A DNA stretch of 61,155 bases, taken from the NCBI GenBank assembly GCA_033557835.1, contig JAWQRO010000078.1:1-61155 (forward strand). The letters are read 5' to 3'. The notes below the pieces were generated by a model. The model was not told the origin of the DNA. It was given only the letters and a program-made list of their open reading frames with translations, and made no database searches. The stretch is from Helochares maculicollis. Taxonomy: Eukaryota; Arthropoda; Insecta; Coleoptera; Hydrophilidae. The position numbers and the translations under genes were made by a program. Below are positions 36,801-49,960 of the stretch, piece by piece. Position 1 is the stretch's first letter. Each line of letters opens with the position of its first letter.

Positions 36801-37979
36801 ATAAAAATTTTCTGCTAAATTTAGACACATATTTCTGAGGCACTAAATAATTATGATCCATTTATACGGCACAAGAATTTGTACATCCTGTTGTTTATTA
36901 AAATAAAAAATTGCATGCAAAGCTGATGTAACCATGTTACAAGACCTTCAAGAACTTCAAATTAAAGCAGCAGAAAAAATCTACTTGAACATGTAGAGTA
37001 CAAATTTTCATATTGAAGTATGCAATTATCCTGTTGCCATTCCTAGAAAACAATAATGTCAACACCCCTCTGATTGTTGTAACCCAGAAAAAAAAATGAT
37101 TCTGAGTAGAAAGTAAATGTTAAGTGTGTTAAATATTTACCATTAAAAATAGATTCACTGATTCTAACAGTGTCTTCTGACTTTACGCTATGGGCATCTT
37201 TCTGTATGTCTGTGGTATCACTATCATCACTTTCTACAAGATTTACAACATCTTTCACCCCAACAGCTAAAGAAAAATAAATGCAAATAAAATCACATAT
37301 AATTTAAGCAGAGAAAGAAACTAACCAGTTTCTAAGTCTTGAGAGTCTTCTAATAAAAGTTTAAAAATGTCTTCAGCTACAAATTAAGGAATGAGGGTTA
37401 ACTACTTATGGGTATTCTAAGGAGTACAATTAATGTTCATTGTAATAAACTATTGCTTACCATTCATTTTTTCTTGATCAGATTCTAAAAACCGATTTGA
37501 ATTTAGTAATAATTTTCACATTACACAATAGTTATGATATTATTGGTGCAGTATTACTTGCCTGTATCACTAGAGATTATATCCTTTTCCTTATTTGCCG
37601 GCTCTTCAAACTTTTCACTTAAAAAAATTACCGAATCCTGTGTAAAAGCTGGGTCAGCCTCTGGTTTTAGGCTTAGCGATGATTTCTTACTTCTAGGAAC
37701 AATCTGTGGTTTTTGTTTTGTGCTATACTTCTTTAGTTTATCACCAAATTGTTTAATATCCTTGAGATCCTCTTTACAATTCTCTAAAAGATCTGTATTG
37801 CAATTTTTATACGCCTCGAATGGTTTTTCAATTTGGTTAAAGCCAATACCATCGAAATGTATTTCTCGCAACGATTTCAGTGCGCATTCTAGAGTTTGTA
37901 ATGTTTTATAAATTAAGTGTTGCAGTTCATTCTGTAAGCACATTGCATCAATAAAATCGGGCTGATTGAGTCTATTCAT
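24817..37979 (-). CDS. ATRX: ATRX/XNP SNF2-family chromatin remodeler
   Basis: Sixteen coding exons: 37979-37562, 37484-37461, 37376-37326, 37266-37141, 36385-36254, 35415-34725, 34546-33908, 32130-31128, 31053-30817, 30763-30304, 30191-29800, 28510-27637, 27509-27431, about 26992-26163, 26107-25541, 24839-24817; 6546 nt, about 2181 aa. The first 1030 residues are low-complexity, S/D/E/K-rich, with no cysteine-rich ADD finger. The ATPase follows: CMGLGKT (Walker A), CDEGHLLKN (DEGH), LTGTPLQNN, HMVNFVKPNLLGS, then STKVGGLGLNL and QSIFRTYRFGQT. Spacing and sequence match ATRX rather than RAD54. A tail of about 500 residues after the helicase ends in GDVIELD. ATRX proteins translocate on DNA, deposit H3.3 with DAXX and maintain heterochromatin. 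A 5' noncoding exon is likely, as an acceptor (TTTTTTAG) precedes the ATG. Exon 1 ends in a GC donor. The acceptor at 26993 is the least certain junction. Confidence 0.9.
24840..25540 (-). other. Last ATRX intron
   Basis: A 701-nt AT-rich intron. It precedes a 23-nt terminal exon that adds only DVIELD and the stop codon. The 134-codon minus-strand frame at 25043-25447 is in the intron and resembles nothing. Confidence 0.7.
28511..29799 (-). other. ATRX intron inside the helicase region
   Basis: 1.29 kb between the two RecA lobes. I see no gene and no recognisable element in it. Confidence 0.65.
32131..33907 (-). other. ATRX intron carrying repeat copy B
   Basis: 1.78 kb, containing the inverted dispersed repeat at 32730-33146 and otherwise AT-rich filler. 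Open frames at 32407-32589 and 33182-33385 are unsupported. Confidence 0.65.
32730..33146 (-). repeat. Dispersed repeat, copy B (inverted partner at 3141-3540)
   Basis: Reverse complement of copy A with scattered substitutions and one extra 14-nt stretch (CAAAGAATCACCTT when read on the minus strand). The copies lie 29 kb apart in opposite orientation, each in an intron of a different gene. Confidence 0.85.
35926..35966. repeat. (CA)n microsatellite in ATRX intron
   Basis: Mostly ACACAC with single-base interruptions, in the intron between the sixth and fifth coding exons. Confidence 0.85.
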
Positions 37980-40900
37980 TGTTTCTTGGTAACCTAAAAA
38001 ATCATATTCTAACTCTCGATAATATAATTTATTTTAAAAACTAGAATCATAATTGTAAGATGTAGCGAAAATTTGTGGCTTACTTTTCATATAAGTAAGA
38101 ATAATAAATTTTATTGAGAACATGACATTTAGAGATTTTTTAATATAACATTCATTAGGGCTATTCAAACAATTAGATTTAAATGTTCACTAATGAGTAG
38201 TGCCAATTATGTGATTGCCACTACTTAAATAGTAGTAGAGTAGTTATTTAGAAAACTAAGGCAAATAAACAAAACTCCTCTACAAATCTAATGCACTTTG
38301 CAGTGTGTTCAGCTTGTAGTAATTGAGTTTCAATACATTTATGAGCAGTAACTCTAAGATGAGCCAAATTGACCTAATTAATAATGTAAGCGAACTATAT
38401 ATGTTGTGTTGTGACAATAATAAAGACTTAAAAATATCTGCACAACCTGTGTAAGAGCGAGTTGAAATTTTTAATGTTTTGTGGCAATTTATTATTAAAA
38501 TGCAAAGGATTTTACTGTAGCATCATTTCCTAGTGCAATCATGATAAGATTTAATCACACGCTTTGAAGAGCTAGTCATAATATTTTATCGGACAAATCG
38601 AATGTTTATCGATCTGTTCAAAAGCTGTGAAGGCTGTAGGACAGAATATCAACACTTATTGATCTGTGTATACTTATCGTGGTATTACATATTCAAGTAT
38701 CTCCAAAACTTTACCGAGGAGGATTTTAAAACTTGACATTAATTTTTTAAACAACATATTTAATTAGTCCAACAATTAAAATATATATCACAATACATTT
38801 GTGCAGCTAGCGCCAAGTAATTTATACCTCCTATATTTCTTTATTTTTACCAGCGTAAATTTTTACTTCAAGCTGTGTATATCTTTCTACTGGGTATTTC
38901 TATTGTCCTATCCCTTTGAGGTTTCCATGAATTTTGTTTTTGTTAATTAATTTTTAGTCTCTTGATTCTTGTCTTTACGTCTATCCTTCTTATGGTAGTT
39001 TTGAGGGTTTCCTTTGTGCTTGCGATTCACTGCTGTATCACCCGTCGAAGCCAAAGATGATTTTTTTGTATTTCCTAACAAATGAAGTAGACATGCTAAT
39101 AATGAGTTGCCTTAGCATAAATCTTTCCCCACACAACTCTCCCTTCAACCAATATTTTACTACCTCTCCGTTATTGTCATCCTTACCATATAAATTAACC
39201 ATATTTCTTGCATTAATTACATCTTCTAACTAGTTTCCTATTATTAGGTAATTTTCCCCTAGTGACTTGTTAATTTTATCTCTTCTTTCATCCTTGTAGG
39301 GCTTCTCTTAGCTCCAATTAGGGATGCTTGTATGTTTCCTAATTTCCATTAAAGTTTCTCTAAAATATTCCACCTAAAAATTCAGCTTTTCTATTTTCAC
39401 AAATTAACATATAACCTATTTCATGTGCTTGTTTCATATAATCTATTGTCAGACTAGTTATTCTTCAGTTTTTGTGATTTTGTATTCATATCCATTCATT
39501 TTTGCACTTACTATTTGTTTTGCTATCTATTGGTATGTTGGCTTTCTTCCTCCCTTTGTCCTGCTTGTGCCTTTAGTGCATTTATCATTGCCTTCTCTGA
39601 GTCTCATATTACTTTTTTACATTTTATTTATACGTCCTCTATCTTTCCTTTTGATTTTAACAACTATGCTGCTTTTGTTACCTTTTCTTTTAATGTGCTT
39701 TGGTTTTTTCTCCAGAATTTGTCTCTGTCTTTACTATGTTACTGATTTTTTGCTCACATCTCCTAAGTTTATCTTATAATTTTTCACATTCTTCATGTCT
39801 TTTGATTGCTTTCACTAGATGATGACCAATGTTTTAGTCAGGTTCTTACTGTTATGTAGTAAAATCTAGATATTCTGTTCCGAATATATGTTGGCGGTTT
39901 CTGAATATATGTTAGCAATATGCAAAATCACCTTCCCATTACTTTCTTCAAATTCACTTTTTGTATGTATTGAAGATTATTTCTTTTCTAGTTTTTGCAC
40001 ATGGATTGTATCTTATTTTTATATGGTATTTAGGATTTTGTTGTATTTCTTCAGTTTGCTTGTGGATATCAAATGGAATTTTGTTTTAAGATTTATTCCT
40101 TGTATTCAACATACACATTCTGTGTGAGATAGCTTAATCATCAGTTATTTATCTATTTTATTTTCTTGCTGAACAAGATACCTACGCTTAAGTTCCTTTA
40201 TTTGCGATAACTTCCCCACTGTATAGTTTCTTGTAATTATAATGCCCATCATGTCTTTACATTACAAAATGGAATAAAAATAGTTGTTATATTGCCTTCA
40301 TGTTCTATGATACTATCATCCTCATCACCATTTTTGCCTCTTTGTTTCTGTTATTTTCTTGATTTTATTTTACTGTATGTGAAATCTTTCTAGGGAAGTT
40401 CATGTGATTGTTTTTTCCTCCACTTTTTGGGATAACTTCTTGTTATGAAATTGCAGGTCCTGCACCAAATAATCTTTGACCTTGTTTAATATTTTATTTT
40501 ATTTTAGTTGAGTATCTTGTTTTTGTTGTTTTACTTGTAATAAGAGAGCAATTAACTGCTTTCTCACATTCAATATCTGCTGATATCAACCTTGTAGATC
40601 TATTTAGCTATATCTTTCAAATTCTTGGCTTTGTTGAAAACTACCTCTTGCTATTGTTTAAATAGTTTTAAGAATTAATCAACATTCTTCCGACCTCTTC
40701 TAACTTCATACTCCTCATGTAATAAGTTGATTTTTCTTACTTATTTCTCTTAGCAGGTTTTCTATTAGGTTTTTTTTGTTTCATATTATTTTCATTCAGT
40801 ACCATATTTTCTTGTTTTATTCTTTTTACTTCTTGGATCAAGGTTTCAAATTTGTTATTTATAATTTTCTTATCTCATACATATTTCTATAGAAAATGCT

Positions 40901-42867
40901 CTCATTTTTATTTGATTTGTGTGAATATATTTATAAAGTAGTTTTATATAGTTATTTTTTAAAGCGATTGGTCTGAACATTTACTAATAACTGCATGTTA
41001 AAATGCCTAGTGGAAAACTGGTTTTTACGTGTACATAAATTTTTTAAATATCAAATGACTTAAATATAATCTGATTGCAAGACTTAAGCAGAACGCAAGG
41101 GTTTTGTAATTAAGCATTTTCAGGCACTCTGGACTACTAAATTTTGTTCGTTAATAATTGCGTCAACTATTTTTTACAAAACATATTTTTATCTTATAGA
41201 GGAATAATTAAGTGATCACCTATTCTCAGACTTCGGTTTGTAGTTTGAAAAAGTTCATAATATTTAGAATATCTTCTTGATTGCCTATTTTTCGATAAAA
41301 CTTCTAAATGCTTGTATCGGTTTCTTGTAAACTAAGCATTGAGTTGAAATATTTTTAATTTAATTGAAATTGTATTTTGTCTACTATTTGCTGTAACTAT
41401 AAAATGTATTGGGAATTCCCTCAGCTTTCTAATTAGCTTTGATGTAGTTTTCATTATAGTTCTTCTGTTAAAACGGCAGATGTAATTTGATGGTTAATTG
41501 ACCAAAGAAATTTTGATATCGTTCATATATATTTAAGATGGTGAATGATTCGTTGAAACTTACGCACTCACAGGTAGTTCAAAGAACAAAAGTAAATTGA
41601 TCAATTTTCATTTTATATACTTATTTACATTACAGATAAAATTCTATGCACTTATGATTCATTTGCCGAAAGTAATTAATTTGACGTGTAAGAATTCCTT
41701 GAATTTTTGTAGATAATAATCATGATAGCAGTTACTAAGGCAGAAAGAATGTCCAACACTAAACAGGGCGTTTGGCAGCACCATTAACGATAGTCTGGTA
41801 GATACAATACAAGATGTGATCATATATTAGACAATATATGAACGAAGTTGCGGATAATATCCACGAAATTATATAAACACAGCTTGCAGCTCATCACCAC
41901 AATTCATCAGTAGATTATTTCTAATAATTGTTATGTATAGTACGTTTAGTTATACAATTGTTAAATTTAAGTTTGTGGGTAATAACGATTGTTTTTTTTT
42001 CTTGTTTTTCAATCAAAAAAGTTTCGTTCAATGCCAAATTTAAATCGAGAGACGGGAATTAATTTTAATTTATTGTCAATTGTCACGATTTTATTAACAA
42101 AACACTATTTATTGCATCTTTAGAAGTTTTGAAATATTCAGCTTATGCAAAAATCATAAATAGATTTTGTTTGGATTTCCAATTAAGACCTAAGTTCGGT
42201 ACCCTTATTGTTCAAATTTTTATTAAGTATGTGAGCTGAAAGAGAAAACTTGGCTTTCGAAGTAGAGTATAAGATATTACTTACAAGTTAAATAATTACT
42301 TATTGTTATATAGATAGTGCGCTGCATATAATATATTTTGAAAACTAATTAATTAAAAAAACTAAATTATAATACCACTTACTTTTCTCCAATAACAAGC
42401 AATTCCTAACCTCTTACAAATAAAAACAATATGCAAGTGCTCACTGTTGCTGGCCTATAAAATGTAAAGGACTATGTAGATTGATACACACTTATAGCAA
42501 ATTTTTAGTGCACAATATAAAATTTTAATTAAATTATATGTAAATAATATGCGATTGCTTAACCGCCACAAGATTATAAGGAAGTAACTCTTAAAACAAA
42601 ATGGTCTTAAGTTTGGAATAGTGTCGATCTATGTTTTATACGTTTATCTGATAGTGTTTTGTTTTCAGGCGTAAACTGGAAGCAGCCTGAAGCTATCAGG
42701 ATATGTCAACGTCAAAAGAACGAGAAACCAATTCGTTGCCAACTTCATTTCTAATCTCTATCGATTGTAATAAAAGTTCAAAATATTCTTAAGAAAGCCT
42801 AAAATTCCTCTGCCATTTACAATTGGTGTCTGATAAACGGTTTCCTTAAGGCTGAAGCCTTCCTGAT
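37980..42867. other. Divergent intergenic region ATRX / Gbeta5
   Basis: 4.9 kb between the ATRX start (minus) and the Gbeta5 start (plus). The part 38900-40900 has a plus strand very rich in T and C. A TATATAA followed by ACACAGCTTGC at about 41870 could be a core promoter but is unproven. An acceptor-like TTTTCAG at 42662-42668 suggests the Gbeta5 5' untranslated region is itself spliced. No intact gene; open frames at 39423-40127 on the plus strand are chance products of the T-rich strand. Confidence 0.6.
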
Positions 42868-45800
42868 ATGTCTGGAGCAGGAGGAGTCCAGGTCGCTGGG
42901 CCTGTTGAGACTGTAGAGTCACTTACTAAGGAAGCTGAATCTTTAAAGGCAAAACTTGAAGATGAGAGGCAGAAGCTCAATGATGTTTCTTGTAAGTAGG
43001 CTGAATATTATAAGCAATATGATTATCATAAGGAGACTATTTTATAAGTGGTTAATTATGTTGTAAATTTGCTATTAGCATGATTTTCATTAGGAATCGC
43101 ATTTTTCAGAGTAGGTACGTCATTGTAGATGGATATATTTAGGGCCTACTGTTTATGGTTGAATTCACCTATGCTAACTATACTTGCACTAGAAATTGTC
43201 TCTAAGATTCCTATTTAATCATACTTTATTATTGGTATTTTCTCTTAATGCCAGAATTACTAAAAAGTTAGGTGAACTCACCTATAAGCAGGCTATTTCT
43301 ACTGAATGCAATTCAACGTACTCTTCAGTCATTAATTTTATTTACTATTGCAAGTACAAATATTTGTAGGTACAAGAACAAACCTTGTTATCCAAGCTTG
43401 AATACAATTATCCCTAAGCATTAAATCAATGTTTTGCTAGTACACTCAGGTCCGAAGATTTAATGTTAATTCTGGCGATTGACATTTACGTATTTTAAAA
43501 CTAATGAAGAGACACAGCACTTTACAAATGATATTCCTTGTTTTTATGCGTTCTTCTGCTCAAAGGCAGCCTATTAATTTGGTGAACTTGTTTTTTGATA
43601 CTGCTGATCAAAACACTTGTACATTTATTCTGTCATATCGATCTAAAATTTCTAAGGAAAATTTACTCATGTAATCGGATTTTGTTTTGCTATCAAGTGT
43701 GCATTCGTCTGTAAGCTGATATTTCAAATGAAATAATTAGCCAATGAAGGTCAAAGCTTCTATACTATATAGCAATAATGAGAAAATGTAGCATTTATGC
43801 ATGCATTTCAGCATTCTGATACTTAGTTTTTAGTTACTGAAGATACCATTCACCTTGAAAAGGTTCTGCCTGTTTTGTTATTTATGCAACTTAATCTCAA
43901 AATCTTGTCTATGCATTCAATGAATAAATTAGGGCTAGAACTTAGTTTTTAGAGTTTTTTTTTTTTAAACAACACACCAGTTTCTAAGAAATGATGTATT
44001 TTATTTTAATCCAATTATTTTTCATTGTTAACTATGACTTTTGACTATCTTTCTGGCAATTTATCGATTCCACTAAGAGAAAATGGTTTGACTTTTAATG
44101 CTTCAACAATTTTTTATCACTTCATGGTTCCTGATGTGCTGGTTTCGATGAGTTCTTTGCATTAACCAAAACAAACAGTAATCTGATAGAACAGAATCCT
44201 GGAAATAGAGAGAATACATGTTTTTCATTTAAATGCAGCAAAATCTCTTTATGCCGTTTGTTGGCTGTTTCTTTTTGCATCACTTTAATTAATAGGTGGA
44301 ACATATTTTTAAGCTAAAATCCACTTAAAATTATTTTTCATCTGCACAAAGAAAGGATGTTGTTGATTGGACTTCATCTTGTTTAGAAACAGGAAACATT
44401 AAATATTTTTGTAGTGTAAATAAATCCTTTAAATTATGCATTTGCATAGATGATGTAGATATTCCAGATAAGCTAATAGTATTAATGTATAAAATGAAAT
44501 TATATATTTGGACTTGAGTAATATCAAAAAAGACACATACTTACAACAAACTACATATATTATCAGCTATTATAGAATTGAATGAAATTAATAAATTACA
44601 ATTATTAATCAATTAAAAATATTAATAAAATTGATGTATTTTATGCATATGATTTTGGTAGGCATCATATTTTCAACTCTTTTAGTTTTAGGTTTTATAT
44701 ATTGACTAGAATATTTTAAAACAGCAATAAAATTGGTATGCTTTACCTCTGACAGCAGAATTTCAATAAAGCATTACCTCTCACCTTCTTGTAATAAATT
44801 ATTTATTCAGGTATGATGAAACATAAAACATGACTAGTGATGGTTTATAGTGAATGGTACAAATCAGATACTCTTACACATGTAGAAAAAATACAGATAA
44901 ATTTTGTTGTTTAGACCTTTTGAAAATAAATGGGATATTCTAACAAGATATGGGGCTTTCTAAGTATTTGGCATTTAAACATATAAAGAAGGTAGACTCG
45001 GTACTTTCGAAGTGGAATAAAATTGCATCAAATTATTCTGGTATAATAGATATGAATATTTTTATAAGCACAGCAGCATAGTCAACAAATTACAGAATGA
45101 TCTATTAATTATTTTTTATGATTGGCTTTGAATGTGCATCAATACTATTATGATGTAAAGTATTATATTACAAAATTAACACTTTTGTATAATTTGGGCT
45201 TTTTAAATGCTTTACTGTCATGTCTAAATAGTAGGGCGCTGAAAAGTTATGAAATTATCTATCAATTTTATTTCAGTGTTGTTTTAGAATGCGCCCCTTT
45301 ACATTTTGATCCAAAATTTCAGATATTTGAATAATTTTTTGTGAAATATTAGATTTTTTATAAAGTTTATTGTCAAGTCTAAAGTCTTAGTGTAGAATCT
45401 GTAAACCTTAGTAAAAATAAATGTAAAGAATATATCAATAAACAAGAAAACTTTACAACTTTGCAAAGAATAGTCTTCATAATATTAACATTAACATTGT
45501 AATTCACTGATTGGACGATATCCCGCCATGTCAGAGCTAAAATACATGTAATTGCCGTTTCAAATAATTACAACTTTATAAAAGGTAAGGCACATGAACA
45601 GAAAATAAATACAATTATAAAAGAGGGGTGAGTAGTGTAAAAAGAAAAACAAAAAACTAATGCATTGAATATATTTCATGTGTTATCATACTAAATATAA
45701 CCAACAATATCCTGGTCTTTACAACTTCCAAAGCACATATATTTTGTATGTTATGTAGTCATTTGCTATTTTTTGATGAAGAAGATAATGTAAAGTTTTA

Positions 45801-47875
45801 TTGTTTTAATACTAACATGTCTGTTAGTGTGGCGAACAAAAATAAAGTGGGATGTAATAAAAAGTGACTAGAAACAGTATTTATAGCCTATTTTTATTTT
45901 GGTTTAGCTATTTAAATAATGGTGATGTGTTTACAAAAGTTTTAAAAAATTCAACTTGAAAAATATATGGTCTATCGCAGTGTTACAATTTGTAACTTAG
46001 CCAAACTATTTAAATTACACCTTTGGAAAAGATTTGTTTTATTCAACTTGTTTTTTAACCTACATCAGCAATGTAACTAAAAGCACAAATATTAAACATG
46101 TTCAATAAACAAATTAAAATATCATATTGTAGAACTTTAGTTTATTTCGCAGAGTGCAACATCAAAGGATCTTAGTTGCCCTCTGTGTTGGATCAACAAA
46201 ACTTGTAAATGTTTAATAGATTCATTCTTAGGTGGATTCATTTAAAAATTGATGTACATTTGGTATCTGTTTCAGTGGCAACAGTTGCTGAAAGACTGGA
46301 AATAATAAATTACATAAATATTAAGCCACGAAGGACTTTGAAAGGTCATCAGGCGAAGGTATTGTGTTCAGATTGGTCTCCAGATAAACGACATATTGTA
46401 TCTTCATCACAGGTATTAATGTTTGCTCCAATTTATAAATCACATTACTCATCTTAATTCTTTTGGATATTGTTACTATTATCAAAGGTCATATTACTAC
46501 CTTTGATATTATTATCATTGATTCAATTATTATTGATATTTCATTATTACAAGTCATCTTAACATAATTTTCTGACAGGATGGCAAAATGATTATCTGGG
46601 ACGCTTTTACTACTAACAAGGAGCATGCGGTTACTATGCCTACTACATGGGTAATGGCATGTGCTTATGCACCCTCTGGCAATCTCGTAGCTTGCGGGTG
46701 ACTATCTTTATCCATTACATATTTACCAAAGTGACTGATTATGTAATTCAACGTTTGTCTGTTTTGAATCTGTAGGGGTTTGGATAATAAAGTGACTGTA
46801 TATCCTTTGAGTTTGGATGAGGATGTTACTCTAAAGAAGAAAACAGTTGGTACCCATACCAGTTATATGAGTTGCTGTATCTTCCCGAATTCTGACCAGC
46901 AGATTTTGACCGGAAGTGGGGATTCCACTTGTGCCCTGTGGGACGTCGAGTCGGGGCAGTTGCTGCAAAGCTTCCATGGGCATTCAGCTGATGTCATGTC
47001 TATAGACTTGGCACCCTCTGAAACTGGAAATACATTCGTTTCTGGGGTAAATTTGAGTATTGTAGACATTCTAATTTCTTTAATATTCTTTAGTTGATTC
47101 TGATTAACTTCTGCTATTTGCTGTTCAATGGTTCATGCTTGTATTAAACAATCATTACATGTACTTCCATATTTAAATTTTTAGATTTTATAAAAAAATA
47201 TTAATTTCTTTGCTGCTTGAATTCTAATTCTGTAACGTTTTGTTTTCTATTATAAACTATTTAAATTTAATATGACGTTAAAAAAAGCATGGTAATATAT
47301 TTCAGAGCTGTGATAAAATGGTATTAATATGGGATATGAGATCAGGGCAGTGCGTGCAATCATTTGAAGGCCATGAGTCAGATGTAAATAGCGTAAAATT
47401 CCATCCTAGTGGAGATGCAGTAGCGACTGGAAGTGACGATTCTACTGTAAGCCCCTTGCAAATTATTTCAGTGCACCAATATTTCTCTGAAAATATCAAG
47501 TTTTCTTAATGTATAATTTAGTCATACATAACTGCAATATTTAAATACCTTAACAACACATCATATAATTCTTATCACGAATTAAACGTCTTATTCTAGT
47601 GCCGATTATTTGACTTGAGGGCCGACAAGGAGGTGGCTATCTACACGAAGGACAGCATAATATTTGGCGTAAATTCTGTGGATATGTCAGTCTCAGGCCG
47701 GCTGCTATTTGCCGGATATAATGACTACACTGTTAATGTTTGGGATACATTGAAATGTGTCCGTGTTTGTTTATTATATGGACATGAAAATCGAGTGTCA
47801 TGTCTGCAAGTGTCGCCAGATGGTACTGCGTTATCCACAGGCTCATGGGACACAACTCTGCGAGTATGGGCATAA
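42868..47875 (+). CDS. GNB5: G protein beta-5 subunit, WD40 propeller
   Basis: Six coding exons: 42868-42991, 46276-46412, 46579-46697, 46776-47046, 47306-47446 and 47600-47875; 1068 nt, 355 aa (human short isoform 353). The N-terminal helix contains SLTKEAESLKAKLEDERQKL, nearly the same as vertebrate Gbeta5. Seven WD40 blades follow from RRTLKGH to the final DTTLRVWA. Diagnostic Gbeta5 segments include NKEHAVTMP, WVMACAYAPSG, CALWDVESGQLLQSFHGH, SETGNTFVSG and SGRLLFAGYNDYTVNVWD. Gbeta5 pairs with the GGL domain of R7-type RGS proteins instead of conventional Ggamma and limits Gi/o signalling in neurons and photoreceptors. Intron 1 is 3.3 kb. A poly(A) signal lies at 47997. Confidence 0.96.
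42992..46275 (+). other. Gbeta5 intron 1
   Basis: 3.28 kb, AT-rich; no exon, RNA gene or transposon recognised. Open frames at 44122-44304 and 45122-45334 have no support. Confidence 0.6.
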
Positions 47876-47996
47876 TAATTTGTATATAAAGTAGGCGTAA
47901 AATGTTTATTACTGATAATCCTATTATTACCAAAGTTACAAAAATTTATCATGTTGAGTATTATTATTCTAATTATTTTTAATCTTATTATGAAAT

Positions 47997-48002
47997 AATA
48001 AA
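47997..48002 (+). other. Candidate poly(A) signal of Gbeta5
   Basis: AATAAA about 120 nt after the stop codon. Confidence 0.55.
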
Positions 48003-49268
48003 GAAATCATGTAAATAAAATTTATTAGCCTGCATGTTGTGACCTAAAGAGGCATTTTAGCTGCATATACAGGTAGATCCGCACTTCTGAAATTGTTTAG
48101 TTATTATTGGTGTAATAAAAATAGGGATTGTAGTTGATCACCTGTATATGCGACTTATTAGTAAAATGATAAAACAAAATTCAATTGATTTTTATGATCG
48201 AATTGTTACCGTTCATAGTATTTATAAAATATTGTATCAAATGTTGAATGCATTATTATTTAACAGTTCATCATTATTACAAACAATTATTCTCAATTGC
48301 ATTAACATTATTATCGTTTTGTATTATAAAAATAAACTAGATATAGAGACATGTATTAAAAAGCTGTGATTTTTCAGTTTTTTTAAATTTTTTATTTATT
48401 ATTTTAACATTCATACTCAACGCACAATTATTTTAAAGTATTGTATCTATAACCAATGTCAGCATTTATTTTAGTTTTAGCTTTCGTGCCATGACTTAAG
48501 GGAATACCATTATTATTGACAGTAATTTTATTTATATGTGGTATTGTAATAATGTATTATAGAATTAAATGTGATATCTAAATCAAATAGCCTTGTTGAG
48601 CATTACATTAGTATATTTTCCTTTAAATCATCCTCTTGAGAAACCCTTGTTAAATTTTATTGCTTCGACTTTCTTTATTTTCACATTTTATTAATGAGAC
48701 GTTGGATATAAACTAAAACCTAATAGGTCAATATCAAAATAGCATATGGTTCTTAGAATCGATGACCATCTATGTTGATATATAAACCTGAGATGTAAGA
48801 AAAAGTCATTCAGCATTAAATGGAACTTGATAGATATCTAACAAGATGTGTATGATGATATTAAAACAAAGGTAATGAAGTAAAAATGAGAGTAACACCA
48901 GCAAGGTATTTTAATGGGAAACATATAAGTTAAGGTCAAATCGAGAATTCAGTATACTGCTCTTAAACGTATTATACCATATATTGTAGTCTAAAGAGTC
49001 TAATCCAGGAACATTAAAAATTCCAAGATGAATTGATACAAAAGAAGTGAAGGAGCTTCTCAGAATTGCTGGAAAGATATTTTTTGGACAGAAACAGAAG
49101 AGAAGTTATAAGAAACACGTGGGGTAAGATGTATGAATGATTTAAGACCGAGTAAAATAAATCCATTAATAGGATTAAGGAGAAAAAACTTTTAATAATC
49201 CAAGAACAAAAGAATGTTAGTCACACACGAAAGATGTGGAATTACGATCAAATTGCGAAGCAGTAATA

Positions 49269-49345
49269 GGTAGGTGGATAAAATTTAATTAGGCTATAAA
49301 CCTATGGCAAAGTACAGAGATGAAGTTGGAACAATAACTCAGTAT
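49269..49345 (+). repeat. Diverged direct repeat, copy 1
   Basis: Shares GGTAGxTGGATAAAATTTAA, TATAAAC, CAA-GTACAG-GATGAAG in order with 49961-50045. Probably a fragment of an old duplicated element. Confidence 0.45.
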
Positions 49346-49960
49346 AATTTATTTTTTCTCTCTTTATGGCCTTCCCGTTTGCTTTCTTTGATTCCCCGTA
49401 ACTCATTAAGTACTTTATGTCACCGGTCTGTATTTTATTACAATTTTCGTTATTTAGTATCCACTTTTTGTGGTGGAAAACCGAAAAAGGAATATTAGCT
49501 ACTTTTGAAATATTAATCTTTGTAAATACATTGTTTACTTGTATTTAAAAAAAATTGTGCATAATATATCTTGTTGGTTACTCTTACCTGGATGTTCAAG
49601 TCAGAGCTTTGAAGTGTTTAGACTATTCAGTGTAAATTATTAAAATCTATATAGCCACGGATAGTACATAATCGATTAAAAGCTGGAATATTTCCACATA
49701 CATTGAAGAGGTTACTGTGACTAATTAGCAAGTTTGGTTATACAAACTGGTCTGAGAACAAATTTTCCAAGATGTCTTAGTTCATCTACTAAAAATCCCA
49801 GCTAAATATCATACTAAATGTTTATTTAGCTGTAATAAATACACCAATGGTAAAAATAAAAAAACAATTTATAGTCATTTCTAATAAAAAAACCTTACCA
49901 GTCCTATAGATTTATGATAGTTTAGTAAGAAAGTTAATATGAAAACAGACTTAAATATTT

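Noticed and set aside
39423..40127. Plus-strand frames that look like membrane proteins
   Set aside because: They come from the T/C-rich strand; Leu/Phe/Ser-rich translation is expected from base composition. No start context, exon structure or homologue.
41860..41910. TATATAA box with downstream start-like sequence
   Set aside because: TATA-like words are common at this AT content; no transcript or coding exon can be tied to it.
48148..48369. 73-codon plus-strand frame after Gbeta5
   Set aside because: AT-driven composition (I, N, K, L), downstream of the Gbeta5 poly(A) signal, no homology.
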